Shown here in pieces: positions 36,722 through 60,685 of a stretch of 64,000 bases of DNA. Source of the DNA: Clytia hemisphaerica. Lineage: Eukaryota > Cnidaria > Hydrozoa > Leptothecata > Clytiidae. A program made the position numbers and the translations under genes. A model generated the notes under the pieces. It ran no database searches, had not been told where the DNA came from, and was given only the letters and a program-made list of their open reading frames with translations. The number at the start of each line of letters is the position of its first letter. The stretch's first letter is position 1. The stretch lies in the NCBI GenBank assembly GCA_902728285.1, contig CACVBU010001236.1, forward strand, positions 514,005-578,004. Reading direction: 5' to 3'.

Positions 36722-39317
36722 AGTCTGAAATCCCCCAAAATGAAAAATAATTAATTGCTATGTTTAATTTAGCCATATATTAAATATTTACAAAATTTAT
36801 CAGAGCGTTAACAAAATATTGATAAATTTGTAACACTGGTACACTCAGGAAATTACGAAAATGGTTTGCTGCTGTTGGAACCTAGTAAATTAGATTTTAG
36901 ACAATTTCATGAGAAAGTGAATTTATCAGATAGAAATAACGATTGTTGCATGCATTTTGGACACAAAATGGTAAATTTTTAACAATTTTGGCAAAAATTG
37001 AACTTAATCTTAGCAAGGAAAAAATATAAGATATCAAGTTTTAAGTCAATTTGGGGCAATTTTTAGGTTTCAAATCAGTGTTGTAAATAGTGAAAACTAA
37101 ATTGCAGAAATGTATTTTATAGATATGCGGATGCAACGTTTCAGGAATAGAAAGAAAAAAAATTAGTAATTTGTAAGTACTCTAGATTTGGAGAAAAAAA
37201 CGCTGTTATAGTGTTTCACGTTAGTTCTGTTTAGTATTTGTTAATATTTATCAGTATTTTGTTAATATTGGTGTTTGATTTATTCTAGGTGTTTTTAATT
37301 AGGTTGTAGATCAGCTTCTTGAGCATTTTGAAAGTCTTAATTAAGTATCCTAAGTGGCAAAGACTAATAAAACTATAATAACAGAAAGTATATTATTGTT
37401 TGAAATATTATCTTCTCTTCTATTGTTTGTTACATTTTATCATATTTGAATTCTATCGTTTTCTGATTTCGCTCTATTGATACTCAAGATTTTTAATATG
37501 CAAACAATTGGTCATTTTTTAACCATTTAGTCAATTTTGATAATATTTTAACACACTACTTAAACTTAATTAGTGTAATATTTACAAGTACATACATACT
37601 AGTTTTGGTTAAGTTTTTATCTATTTTTGTTCAAGTTATTCGAAATTGTAGTTCTGCGTATAGTTTAAGAGATATGTATCAAAACAAAGAGTTAAAATAA
37701 AACGACCCAAATTTGGCAGTTTCCAACAAATTTATGATAAAATTACCAAGTTTTGAACTTCAATCTGTTAAAAAATTATCATTTCATTGTTTTTGAGCCT
37801 GAAACCTGTCAAATTTGATAAAAAATTATCATATTTTTGGTCTGTCCAAAGGATTTTCAATTTCAAGGTCAAATTAAAGTTTTAGACTTTTTTTTATCAT
37901 TTCCAAAAAATAGACCTTGTTAATTTTTTATCATTTTTTTGTCATCACTTTAGGTGTTAATAAGTTGTCTTGATTTGATCATTGTGACACAGGACNNNNN
38001 NNNNNNNNNNNNNNNNNNNNNNNNNNNNNNNNNNNNNNNNNNNNNNNNNNNNNNNNNNNNNNNNNNNNNNNNNNNNNNNNNNNNNNNNNNNNNNNNNNNN
38101 NNNNNNNNNNNNNNNNNNNNNNNNNNNNNNNNNNNNNNNNNNNNNNNNNNNNNNNNNNNNNNNNNNNNNNNNNNNNNNNNNNNNNNNNNNNNNNNNNNNN
38201 NNNNNNNNNNNNNNNNNNNNNNNNNNNNNNNNNNNNNNNNNNNNNNNNNNNNNNNNNNNNNNNNNNNNNNNNNNNNNNNNNNNNNNNNNNNNNNNNNNNN
38301 GATTTATTGAATTTAAGTGCCTATGTATCTTCGTGCACCAACAAATTGCTTCATAAACGACATTTTGATGCTTTAATGGACTTGCAGAGTGTAAATTTTT
38401 ACCACACTGGATTTTGATCACTTTGGCTCCAGAAATTGTTTTGTAGTTCTACAGATATGTTGCAGATTATTTCAAGGGTATTCTAGTTATGTATATAAAG
38501 TACATTGGGGGTCATATTGAATATTTCTGAATACTTCTTATTCTACAAAAGGGAGTTGTTGTTGTTGCCTTCAACAGCCTTGATGTACAACCCAAACTTT
38601 TCTCAGCTTGGCATTTCCTTTTAATACTGGTGTGGCCTTTGTATCTCCAGGTACGTAGCTTCATTCTTTGAGAGATTGGAGTGTTTCTGGTTGTTTTCTT
38701 CACTTGTGTTCTTTTTATTTTTGAGCTTCGACCGAAGAGCTGATGGAAAAGTTTTGATAAATTTACAGACAAGATATTATAAAAGCAAAAGTCAAAAATA
38801 ATCTACAGGACTATATGCGCGCATCATTGTTTTTTTATGTTTTTCTGTTTTGTTTTCTGGTCTGGGATTCAATTTCAATGTAACATTCCATGAAAACGTT
38901 CGAAACGATGGTTTTGCGCGCACCATCAATGTCAATCAAATACTCGCCCCTTTGCGAACCGGAAGCGTTTGTAGATCAACAGACCGATACTACCTGTGGT
39001 TTTGTAGAGGTCTGCGATTCAGACTAGTGAGATTGCTGACTCGCGAAATTTTCGAAATCGCGTTTTCAGCGAAGGAACCAGTCAAAATTCTCCTATCTAT
39101 AGTGACAAAAAAGAGCCATTTTCACCTATGGCTTTTAGGCTATCATTTGCGAAATTTTTTAAAACTTTGACTAAAGAGACCATGAAAGAACGAGAAAAAA
39201 CGTCAATAAAGGAACGACATATTTATGATTTCAAGTTATTTCATAATTTCAACTCGGTTTATTCCGTGTCTTTATTTACAACATTCACCAGTAATCCGGG
39301 GGAGGCTCAATTTGGGA
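36722..39317. repeat. copy B of the direct duplication, with an N gap inside
   Basis: It matches copy A in order. The outer few hundred bases on both sides are essentially identical; near the gap there are many single-base losses, mostly in homopolymers. About 958 bp of copy A (34664-35621) corresponds to the N run. Confidence 0.85.
37996..38300. other. assembly gap, 305 N
   Basis: A run of N. Its length does not match the roughly 958 bp expected from copy A, so the gap size is probably arbitrary. Confidence 0.99.
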
Positions 39318-41511
39318 CCATATGAGTGCCCATCCATTGAGTTTAAAGCCCGAAGGGCTAGAGTAGAATCTCTAACCTTTCTGAGGAAAGAAAAAGTGAA
39401 GCCTTAAAAAATGCGCCTTATTTTTTTGACGACAGATTGAATCTAGCAATTCCTTTGTTTACGATTGATATTTTTTTCGAAATTTAGCGGTAAATTTTAA
39501 TTTCAATCTGTCATTTGTGTAAAAACCATTGACTTCTAGCCTTCGGCTTCTACTTCATTGTACCCATCCCCCCGGCGGGCCAGTAATAACATCATGTTGT
39601 GTAAGAGGCTCTGGATAAGATACACAACTGCTTGCAAGTGAAGTCGTACAAGAGGAGCAAGACTCCGGTAGTGTATGTGTATGCCAACAGCCAATGATAA
39701 CTATGTAATATGTCAATCAGAAAAGCCCCTCGTAAGGATTCATGCAAATATAAATTGTCGATAGAAAAAGGGCTTCCATTTTCTTATCTAAAGAAGGAAC
39801 AACTTTTTCCTATGCTTCTTAAAAATAAAAGATGTCCGAAGTGGGGACTAAAATTACTGTCAAGGGGTGAAAAAAAAGACAATACAAAGTTTGGCAATTT
39901 TCCTTTAAATTCCTTTTTGTTAATTTCTTCTCAATTAATGTAAGTGCAAAAACAACTAAAAATAAGAAAGAAAACTTAAAACTAAACAAATAAATATATT
40001 CAAGAGAAAAAATATGAAAAAATAAAAACAAACTGGTAGCATCGAACAGAAAATCTTCATTTAAATTTTGACACAGAATAGCACTTGGACGAGCGACGCA
40101 GATAGATATATCCCATTTTTAAATAGCGTTTATCCCATTAATTTTGAAATAGGGAAGAGAGAATCGATTCTTTACATGTAAAGTTAGGCAATATGAAATG
40201 AAGATTTTTTGGAACTACTTTCTGACTTGATAAGGAAATAGACATTGATAATGATAGTTAAAACTAAGTAATTATGGAATTGATAAAATTAAAATCATAA
40301 ACTCGTTTGATTCTGAGAGTCCTTTTTATTGCATAATAAATAGTTAAACTTTTACACTTGAAGGTAGAGAAAAAACATACTAGAAAAAAAGATTATTTTC
40401 GTAAATTATTTTATACAATTAACTCTCCAAACTGTAGTAGAGGTTGTATAATGTAGAACATCAAAACTTCAAATTTGGTGAGCACAATTTAACGATTCTA
40501 ACCCAAACAATAGCCTGTTGTTTTAGTCAGTGTTATTAGCAGCCCTTAAGTCTGAAAATCAAGACATAAATTTTCAAGCAAAAAAACCTAATTTTCAAAG
40601 AATTCACCATTCATGATATTGTTCTTAAGAATTTTCTCATAAAAACTACTCCCGGTGGAATACTATTCACAAAAGATTTAGAAATTTGAGCTACATAAAA
40701 ACCTAAACTGGATTCAATACAAAGTTGGAAGTTTTATGGAAGTATATGATAACGTGTGAAATATGAATTAAATTGTTAAAAACTAATTAAAGTATTAAAT
40801 CAATCGAGCGAGGCCAGTTAATTGCTATATTTTTTGGGCATATCTATACATATATCTAATGGTTGTTAAAGGTACCTAAACTTTATTACATTTTGATGAA
40901 ACCTTATTAAATAATAATAAATTTCGAGACGAAGACGAGCAAAAAAAATTAGTAGACTAAAATAAATGTCGTGAATGAACGATGAAAAATTCATGTTTTA
41001 TAATAATATATAGTCATAGCTACCAACAAACCAACCAACCGACCAAAGGACCAAGTATCTATAATTTTGATGTCCTTGTTGTTATTATCCATGTTGAAAG
41101 AAATGACTTTCAAATTCATTTGTTCTTTAAAACTGATTTCAGATTTTTTTTTTGCAATATTCTCCTGACATCAGCATTCCCCTACTCGGCGCCGTGAAAC
41201 TTTCCAGAGTATAGAGAACTCTTCACCCAGTATTTGTCGAATCGAATAACACCCAAAAACACGTGGCCAAGCAATTTCTCCTTCCTATCTCTCATTTGTA
41301 TTTTTTGGTAATTTTTTTGAAGTACTGATACGTGTGAAAATGAACACCCACTATTTTAAAAAAAACTTTTTTTCGGTCATCATCGAGCTCTGTACAATAA
41401 GGATAAAATAATGGGCACTGGAACGTAGTGTTTTGATTATGGGTGGTGATTTTGTTTTGCTTGTTGTGTTTACATTGTCAAATGGGCGTAAAAAGATGGT
41501 AAAGGCGTATC

Positions 41512-54035
<12,524 letters not shown>

Positions 54036-55267
54036 TACAACATATGACCCACTCTACCAACAAAAATTTCCAGATCAAATCAAAACTTTTAATTACTTTC
54101 AGTATGTTTTCCAAACCAATAGCTACATCCCAAGCACAGTACCACAAAGCTCGTAAATGTTTTGGTTGAGCTTTCAAGACGCATCATGTATGCGCATGCG
54201 TATTTCAAAATACATCTCTACAACGACCGCCCAAGACGGCCGGATTTTATTTTATTGCAGGTGTTTAGCGCGTTTTTTTGGTCTAAAAAGGGGTTTATCT
54301 TTTCCAAATTAATCCTAATTTTTGGCATTAACAAACACACAAGTAATTTGTTTGTGAATTAATACAAATTAAGGAAATCTTTCATAATTATTCAAGCAAA
54401 AACGGGCGTTTAAATGATCCCGCCAAACTAATTGAATTTTCACGCCCACTAAATTCCCGCGTTTTTTGAGGGGGTGGCCCGCAGAGCGCAACTCGCGCGA
54501 TATTGATCAGCATGATTTTTGTGCGATCATCATTGTTATATTTGCATATTTTATCGCACCGTAATCGCTTTGCTGTCTGACAATATTGGGTTTTTATAAA
54601 AAAAAAAGCAAATGGTATAAATGCCACCATCATAAACTGAACTAAAAATGCCACAGTTTTAGAGCATTTTTACCTGTAAAATTGCTAATTACGCCCCAGT
54701 TGTGCTTATTACTACCAACAAAAAAGTCGTATTTTTGTTTAGGTGTGTATTACTTACAAGCTAGAAATAGACTGACCTGTGATCCTAACCTAAGAATACC
54801 GAAAGAATATTATAGGATGATTATCCCGTAAAAGGTTAAGAATCTATGATGATGAAATGAAAAAAACACCTCTTATAAAACAAACAGGGTTTTAGACCTT
54901 GGGTTCGTGCCTTGGGCCTAATGGAGGAATGAAACGGTGCTTAGGTAGCCTTTTCGCAATCCAAACCAAACCGAAAGATTAGGAATCTGATCAATAGAAA
55001 ATGGACTATTTCTATAGAGATGTCTACAATCTCATTGGTATTTAATATATTGGAAAGAAATTAAATCATAAAGCCATAAATTAAAATTAAAAAAACTGTG
55101 AAATAATTATTTACAAAGCTTTTTGGGACCAAGAAATTTATTCTAGAAAGCCTAATATTTTAAAATTCAAAAAGCCTGGCTTGGAAAAGTATGTGAGAAG
55201 TTCTGGCATAATCAACTCCGTGAAAAGTACCAACACGCATTATTCAATATCAGCTTAAAATCCTTTT

Positions 55268-55418
55268 AGACCATGTTCACACTCTATGGTTCCGTTACGC
55301 TCCGAAACTAAATAAAGTCATTCTATTGGTTACAAGTTTTACGTCACTTCTAACCAATAGAATGGCTTCATTTGGTTTCGGAGCAAAACAGAACACGTAG
55401 GGCGTATGAACATGGTCT
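55268..55418. mobile_element. 151-bp MITE, AGACCATGTTC ends
   Basis: AGACCATGTTCACAC and GTATGAACATGGTCT are inverted, as are GGTTCCGTTACGCTCCGAAAC and GTTTCGGAGCAAAAC-like words inside. Same family as 18068-18209. Confidence 0.75.
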
Positions 55419-55676
55419 TGGGGGCTTGAGTCTTTACAAAATTTAACGTAACGTCACAACAATTTCGTACCCAAAGCCACTTACACCTCTTTTTTGATTT
55501 TACTGATGGACGTTATCACAAGGGTATTAGAATCATAAAACAGCGAACTTAGGAGCTTGGTTCGAGTTTGGCGTCAGATCACTAAACGTTTGTAAGAGGC
55601 GGTGAATAAAAATTATCAGCCTCGCTTTCAAAACGAAGTCTCTATTCATGATATTCATGACGTAATGTTTTCTACG

Positions 55677-55769
55677 GAAAGACCCCGGTTTTTGCCAGTA
55701 GTGGCAAATTTCATACAACTTTTATCTAGTTTAAAAGTGCCACTACTGGCTAAAACCGGGGTATTTCCG
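55677..55769. repeat. hairpin repeat (GGAAAGACCCCGGTTTTTGCC)
   Basis: Arms of about 31 bp, GGAAAGACCCCGGTTTTTGC onward and its complement ending GGTATTTCC, enclose about 30 bp. The preceding CATTACGTCATGAAT-type block recurs at 61325-61420. Confidence 0.7.
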
Positions 55770-56553
55770 TAAAGAGAATTTTAAGGACAAAGCATCTGCT
55801 CTTTTCGACTACCTTTTAGGAATACACACGAGGCTTTTTGTTATTATGTCAAGGTTACGTAACTGAAGGAAAATCCGCTATTATGGAAGAAAACGTTCGA
55901 ATCTGTAGAGGTGAATCATTACGCAAAACTTGGTCAAATTGAAAAACCTCTTTTATAAAATTCAAGAAGAGTGCGTCCAACTCGGTTAGATATTTTTCCC
56001 TAAAAGCCCAAATACGCATTCAATATAAAATGATCGTATGGAATTAAAATTGAAATGAAAATAAATAACATTTAAAATATTTACAACGATGAATATGATA
56101 AGAAATATTGCATTCGCACGCACATTGCACGGTCGCAAAGTATTATGGGTAAAAAAAGAAGACTCACGTTCTAACACCGGCTCTCCTCTCATCGGGCACT
56201 AATCGATAGCGGGAACCACCATTGATTACCCATGATTCCTTGCAACCATCTTAAGTTGTTTCAACGTTGAACGTTAAAATTAGTGACATTCATGACGTAT
56301 TGTTTTATACGGAAGCTGCCAAAGAGACCGGGCGTTTACTACTAATTTTGAATTAAAAAAAAATAAAACTAGTGGCAAACGCCAGGGCCTGGTGTACAAA
56401 AAATTACGTTACGAATATCATAAATTGTACCAGCACATAACCAATACTCCGAACGCTGGAAAGCTGCACAAAGTTCGTTAGCCCAAGGAATATAGCTTTG
56501 ACTCAGTGATTAAATCAGTTAGCCGTGTGCATATACGAAACATGCGAGGCTGT

Positions 56554-58624
56554 TCAAAGTGCTGTATGACATAGAGGACATGCTGAATAAGAGCTTATTT
56601 CTTCTTCGTGCGCTCGATGTTTACAAAGTCTACACATCCAGAACTGATATTCCATCAGGGGACGCCCACTGACAATACAAGCACTGAATTTGGAATCACA
56701 ACTTGGGCATGCAGTTGACCTGTGAAAGAAGAAAAAACATCTAAGAATAAAGCTTGTTTGGAAGTTTTGTTTTTACAATCAATACAGCTTTAGGATTCCC
56801 CGAAAATTGTCTTTCCAGAGATTTGCCACCCTTAGCCGTATATCGATCAAAGATATCTTTAGCTGGCGAGGGTCTACAAACATAACATTACGTAATGTTT
56901 AAATTTTCTAAAAAAACACCTAATTATAGAAAAAGGGATCTTCTTAAGGTAATGATTCGATTTTCGGCTCGGCTTAGATATAATCGTCATCTTACGAAAC
57001 TATATCACGAGTCTATGGAAAATAATTCGCCAAATCAAAAATCTATGGATAACTGAGGGGATAGTCTAAACTTAGCTCCAAATGCATAGAAACCACTTCG
57101 AGATTAACTAAAATTTCGAGTAATCGATAAAATTTTCGCCTGAAAAGGGGTTTCTAACGGACCCAAATATGACTTTAGCCAAAGCTGAGAAAATTACATT
57201 TCAAGTTGCAGTATCGTGGCTTTGAAAAAATCTTAAATTTCATCTTTAAGTTTCCCACAGTAAAAAGAGGGGGAAGAATTTTTTAGAAGGATTTTATCAA
57301 CATGTCTGTGGTTCAGGAGTTGTCTCAAACCAACAAAGAATGTTTACATACCATTCAGGAATATGAGAGCCGCAACTTGTGCATTCCACAGTTGGCGCTG
57401 CCCCGTCTTTTGCTCCGTATCTAACAGAAAGCAAGAAAGAGAGTTGAAATTTTTCTAGAATAACGACGAAAAGTTCGAAAGAATATGATTTCCTGTTCGA
57501 GTTTGAATTATAATATAATTGCCAGTGAACCTTAAAATCCCTGAGAAAAATAATTGAATTAAAGAGAGCATTTCAAAATTACGAGGAGACCAATGTTTGA
57601 TTTGAAAGCGAGTGACTGATATTCAGGCACAGGCGCTCACTTTGAATATCTAGTGGGAGTTTATGTTATTTTATGGAGTGACGAGATTTCAAATACCTTG
57701 TGAATATGCTGAGAGCCAGTTCTTCGTATCTTTTTCTTTCGTCTTCACTTAACGTTTCAATGTTCTCTAAGCGGATGAAAGCCTAAATAGGATGCAAGAT
57801 GACATTATTTAGTTAAAATTATTCGTCAAGGAGTGAGTCAAGGCTGGATTTCAAAATTCGACGAAGAGACATACACGACATCAATAAAATGTTAGAATAA
57901 CAAGACAAATTACTGACTAAATGTCAGAAACAAAACTGGAAGGGTCTGAGAAAAGGGAATCGAGCGTGAAAAACGGAATACAGTGAAGTCTCTGGGACCA
58001 GCAAACTTGTTAAGGAGAGTAATAGAGGTTCAAGTTGTGGAGGCCAAATTAAGATTAAGAATTTTTTGGCCCTTAGCTTAGTGCTAATCAGGACATCAGC
58101 GAGGAACTGTGTCTCGTGCAAGGTTTAAGTTGAAAAAAGTATTTAACCTCCAATCTTACAGAGTGAACTACGTCATTAACTGCTGATAATAAACGCGACA
58201 AATGTAGCAATAGCGTGATGGCAATTATGGTAAAAATAGCCCAAGAATAGATATAATATTGGGATTGGTTCATTTTCTAGTCATGTGATCAAAAACTATG
58301 CAAAACCAATCAATTTAAGGTACGCAAGTTCTAACGGTTAATAATAGAAAGAAACAAAAGCCTTCAAGACCGGGGTTTTTTATAATGACTATGTTGAAAT
58401 GGAGATGGCCAAGGATTGAACCCACAAGGCTTGGATCGTAAGGTAAATGCTCTACCGCCTGAGATACCCGGTAACTGAGTCCTTTAAACCTTCTAAAACA
58501 TATGTCGTAGTGTACCTACCTTGGAACAGACACCGAAAGCTTTGTTAGAACTTGCAGTGAGCGCAATGAGTGAATACGCATCTATTGGATCGATAATGTC
58601 GTCATAATCTTTTAATTGCATCGC
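56554..58624 (-). CDS. WDR35: WDR35 / IFT121, C-terminal four exons
   Basis: Exons 58520-58624, 57697-57782, 57352-57420 and 56554-56719 are joined by GT-AG introns in consistent phase and end at a TGA. The product begins [19 protein letters not shown], continues with [18 protein letters not shown] and [10 protein letters not shown], and ends in two Cys pairs (CTSCG, CPSCD) and a second zinc-finger-like set (FWMCRLCKH ... YSACPLCH). This follows the C terminus of animal WDR35 segment by segment. WDR35 is a subunit of the intraflagellar transport complex A, needed for retrograde transport and membrane-protein entry in cilia. The first exon here opens with an acceptor in phase 0, so upstream exons (WD40 domains and TPR-like solenoid) must lie to the right. 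I found none up to 64000, which puts the next intron at more than 5.3 kb and the caspase gene inside it. Confidence 0.88.
58255..58400. repeat. dispersed repeat, copy at 62095-62210
   Basis: Shared words in order: GTCA(C/T)(A/G)TGAT(C/T)AAAAA, ACGCAAGTTC, AAAGAAACAAAAG, GACCGGGGTTTTTTAT. Confidence 0.7.
58405..58480 (-). repeat. tRNA-like SINE segment in a WDR35 intron
   Basis: Minus strand: TATCTCAGGCGGTAGAGCA resembles an A-box region, a TTACGAT loop would give anticodon ACG, and GTGGGTTCAATCC is a B-box. The T-stem and acceptor do not pair well, and the flanks (58255-58400) recur at 62095-62210, so a SINE is more likely than a gene. Confidence 0.5.
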
Positions 58625-59233
58625 CTAAAACGAGATCGAAAACTGAAGGTCATTTGACTAGCTAAAGGTATAATAAATTCTGGTAGATAAAGCAGAAAGA
58701 AATACAAGTCTTACTTACTTAACAACTTAACTTACTTAACTATGAGGTAGGGGGCCCGAATAAAAGGGAGGTTCCAAAATTTTGACAAAATCTAATAAAT
58801 GAGCGGCGATCCGAAATTGTACCACCAAAACCCCCCAAAACCCAAAAGCTATAAGCTAAAAGCAGGCTATTGAGAGCAAACAGAACGGGTGGAGGGGTTC
58901 CGAAAGTTTTTCGAAAATCAATAACCGGTTGGGGACGTTTATTTGGGACCTTACAATATTTATTGAGGTCTACGAATCAGACTTACTCCCGGATTACTGT
59001 AAAATCTAATGATTTAAGGAAAGGTGAAAAGAATAGACTTTTTTTTCATTTTTTAGATAACAAAATTCTTAGGTATATAAAAATATCATAAAAACATTTA
59101 AATTCAAAATACAAAACATCAATACAGTCAATATAACGAAACAAGTTTGAATCGTCGGTCGGGGAATTGTCTGTCGGAGAAATGTCGGTCTGGAAAAGTC
59201 CGTCGGGGAAACGTCCGGTCACCTTTTCTTGAT

Positions 59234-60685
59234 TTAGTTTTTCAATGGCCCATACGGTGGGAACAAAAACAAATCTTGTCTTAGCTGTGAAACAAACGAA
59301 GAAATCTGTTTCTTTTTATTGATGACAGCATCCGTAGTCTCAGGGAAACGATCGGCTACCGTAGAATTGACTTTAGTAAGCATGCACAGTACGTCCATTT
59401 TGTGCGCATGTGCACGGAAAGTTTTGACAAGGGCTTCTATAAACCATGAGCCACGTGTTTGATTGCGCCATGAAAAATAACCCGAGACTGTAGAATAAGC
59501 GTATAATACATCAGCCTCGCTTGGTAACGATAAATTGTATTGGGCACTGCCTTTATTGGCTAAGGGTGGACCATCAACCTGGTCTTGGCTTTCCATATAT
59601 TCGTCACCACGACAAGCTTGGATGATGAATAATTTCGGTTTCCCGGCTAGAGAATCGATACGAAAGGGTTTAACAATATCGTCAATTTTCATTTCACCAT
59701 CTTTACTATAGATCAGACCGTCTTCACCGTGGCTTAACACTGCGCACGCGCAAATAGAACGATTGGAATGATCCTCGTTAACAGTCTCTTTAATAAAGGT
59801 GCGAATTTCAGCTGTGGTAGGATTATCTAACCGTTCAACGTAGAAACCGAGATCTAGAAATAGTCTGGTTAAAGATTCAGCGTCAATGTCTGTACCCTTC
59901 CTTGTTGGATCACTTCCTGGGTTTCTGCGTAGAGGTGAAGTCGAACTGAAATTCTTCATATTAATGATCAATAATGTCCCACGTGGGTACGTATTCATCG
60001 GGTAAAAATCGTCTGAGTAAATATCAAATTGTTTCTTTTGTCGTTTCTTATTAACACCATGAATTTTAAGTTTACTGAACATTTTTTTGACATTAAACCT
60101 ACTGGAAGAGTGTCCTCGCTTAGTCGATGACAATGGCGGACAAGCCTCGAAACTTTTCGGTCGATACGAAATCTGTCTTGTGAGAATGCCCTCGTAGTCT
60201 TTTCGCTGCCACCGCATACAAGTTAGATAGAAATTGGGACCGCCTTCTTTATTACTGTGGAGGAATAATGACCCGTCAATGGTATCTTCATCTCCAGCAC
60301 CTATGGTTTTCCATTGGAATTTATCAACGTCTTCAATATCTAGACATGGTTGAATATCTTCAGGATGGTCGTCTTCTAGAAATGGATTCAATCCAGTTTG
60401 TTGTTGGTTGGTCATGACAGCGCATGCACCAGAAGTAGTGATTGCATTGTTTTTAGAAGAATTTGTTACTTCAGTGTTAGGAGAGTTGGATGCTAAACTA
60501 GGTGGAGCATCAATAAAATCATTAGGATTTTCAACTTTAGAATCATGACCAGTGACTGAATTATTTTCTGAAGAATTCATTGGTATAGTGGTAATGTCTC
60601 TTGCCTCGTTTGGCGTTTCGTCATAAGCAGTAATTTCGTTTTGTGTTTTGTTAGGAATAGCGGTTGTGGTAGTTTCAGGTGCCAT
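59234..60685 (-). CDS. caspase with long prodomain of unknown type, single exon
   Basis: One uninterrupted frame of 483 residues. The catalytic region starts near 234. The p20 part has RGTLLIINMKNF, then H319 in VLSHGEDG and the nucleophile C358 in KLFIIQACRG. The p10 part has YSTVSGYFSWRNQTRGSWFI, the same S1-S4 pocket pattern as caspase-3/7, and ends QLRQDLFLFPP. The linker between them holds DQVD371-G, a likely processing site. The first 230 residues are Ser/Thr/Asn-rich (1-100), followed by a possibly folded part (about 118-180, FQWKTIGAG ... FYLTCMRWQR) and a basic stretch (198-220). No DED or CARD can be recognised. Caspases are cysteine proteases that cut after Asp in apoptosis or inflammation; this one looks executioner-like in its pocket but has an initiator-length prodomain. 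It appears to lie on the same strand within a WDR35 intron. The start codon is the first ATG of the frame. Confidence 0.92.
   Translation of the reverse strand: MAPETTTTAIPNKTQNEITAYDETPNEARDITTIPMNSSENNSVTGHDSKVENPNDFIDAPPSLASNSPNTEVTNSSKNNAITTSGACAVMTNQQQTGLNPFLEDDHPEDIQPCLDIEDVDKFQWKTIGAGDEDTIDGSLFLHSNKEGGPNFYLTCMRWQRKDYEGILTRQISYRPKSFEACPPLSSTKRGHSSSRFNVKKMFSKLKIHGVNKKRQKKQFDIYSDDFYPMNTYPRGTLLIINMKNFSSTSPLRRNPGSDPTRKGTDIDAESLTRLFLDLGFYVERLDNPTTAEIRTFIKETVNEDHSNRSICACAVLSHGEDGLIYSKDGEMKIDDIVKPFRIDSLAGKPKLFIIQACRGDEYMESQDQVDGPPLANKGSAQYNLSLPSEADVLYAYSTVSGYFSWRNQTRGSWFIEALVKTFRAHAHKMDVLCMLTKVNSTVADRFPETTDAVINKKKQISSFVSQLRQDLFLFPPYGPLKN

Larger units (their letters stand above)
24439..41511. 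other. 17-kb gene-free, transposon-rich intergenic region
   Basis: No exon with supporting splice sites or domain similarity was found on either strand. The elements listed separately account for much of 25270-39320. The stretch 24440-27290 is AT-rich with long C runs (25023-25065, 25720-25750), and 39318-41511 is AT-rich with no recognised element apart from a GC-richer patch near 39540-39620. Confidence 0.6.

Noticed and set aside
37954-38421. Frames of mostly undefined residues
   Set aside because: They run through the N gap.
33381-39317. Recent biological tandem duplication
   Set aside because: Differences cluster next to the N gap and are mainly homopolymer deletions, which points to assembly error.
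58405-58480. Possible tRNA-Arg (ACG) gene on the minus strand
   Set aside because: The stems pair poorly and the flanks are repeated elsewhere; it is more likely a SINE head.
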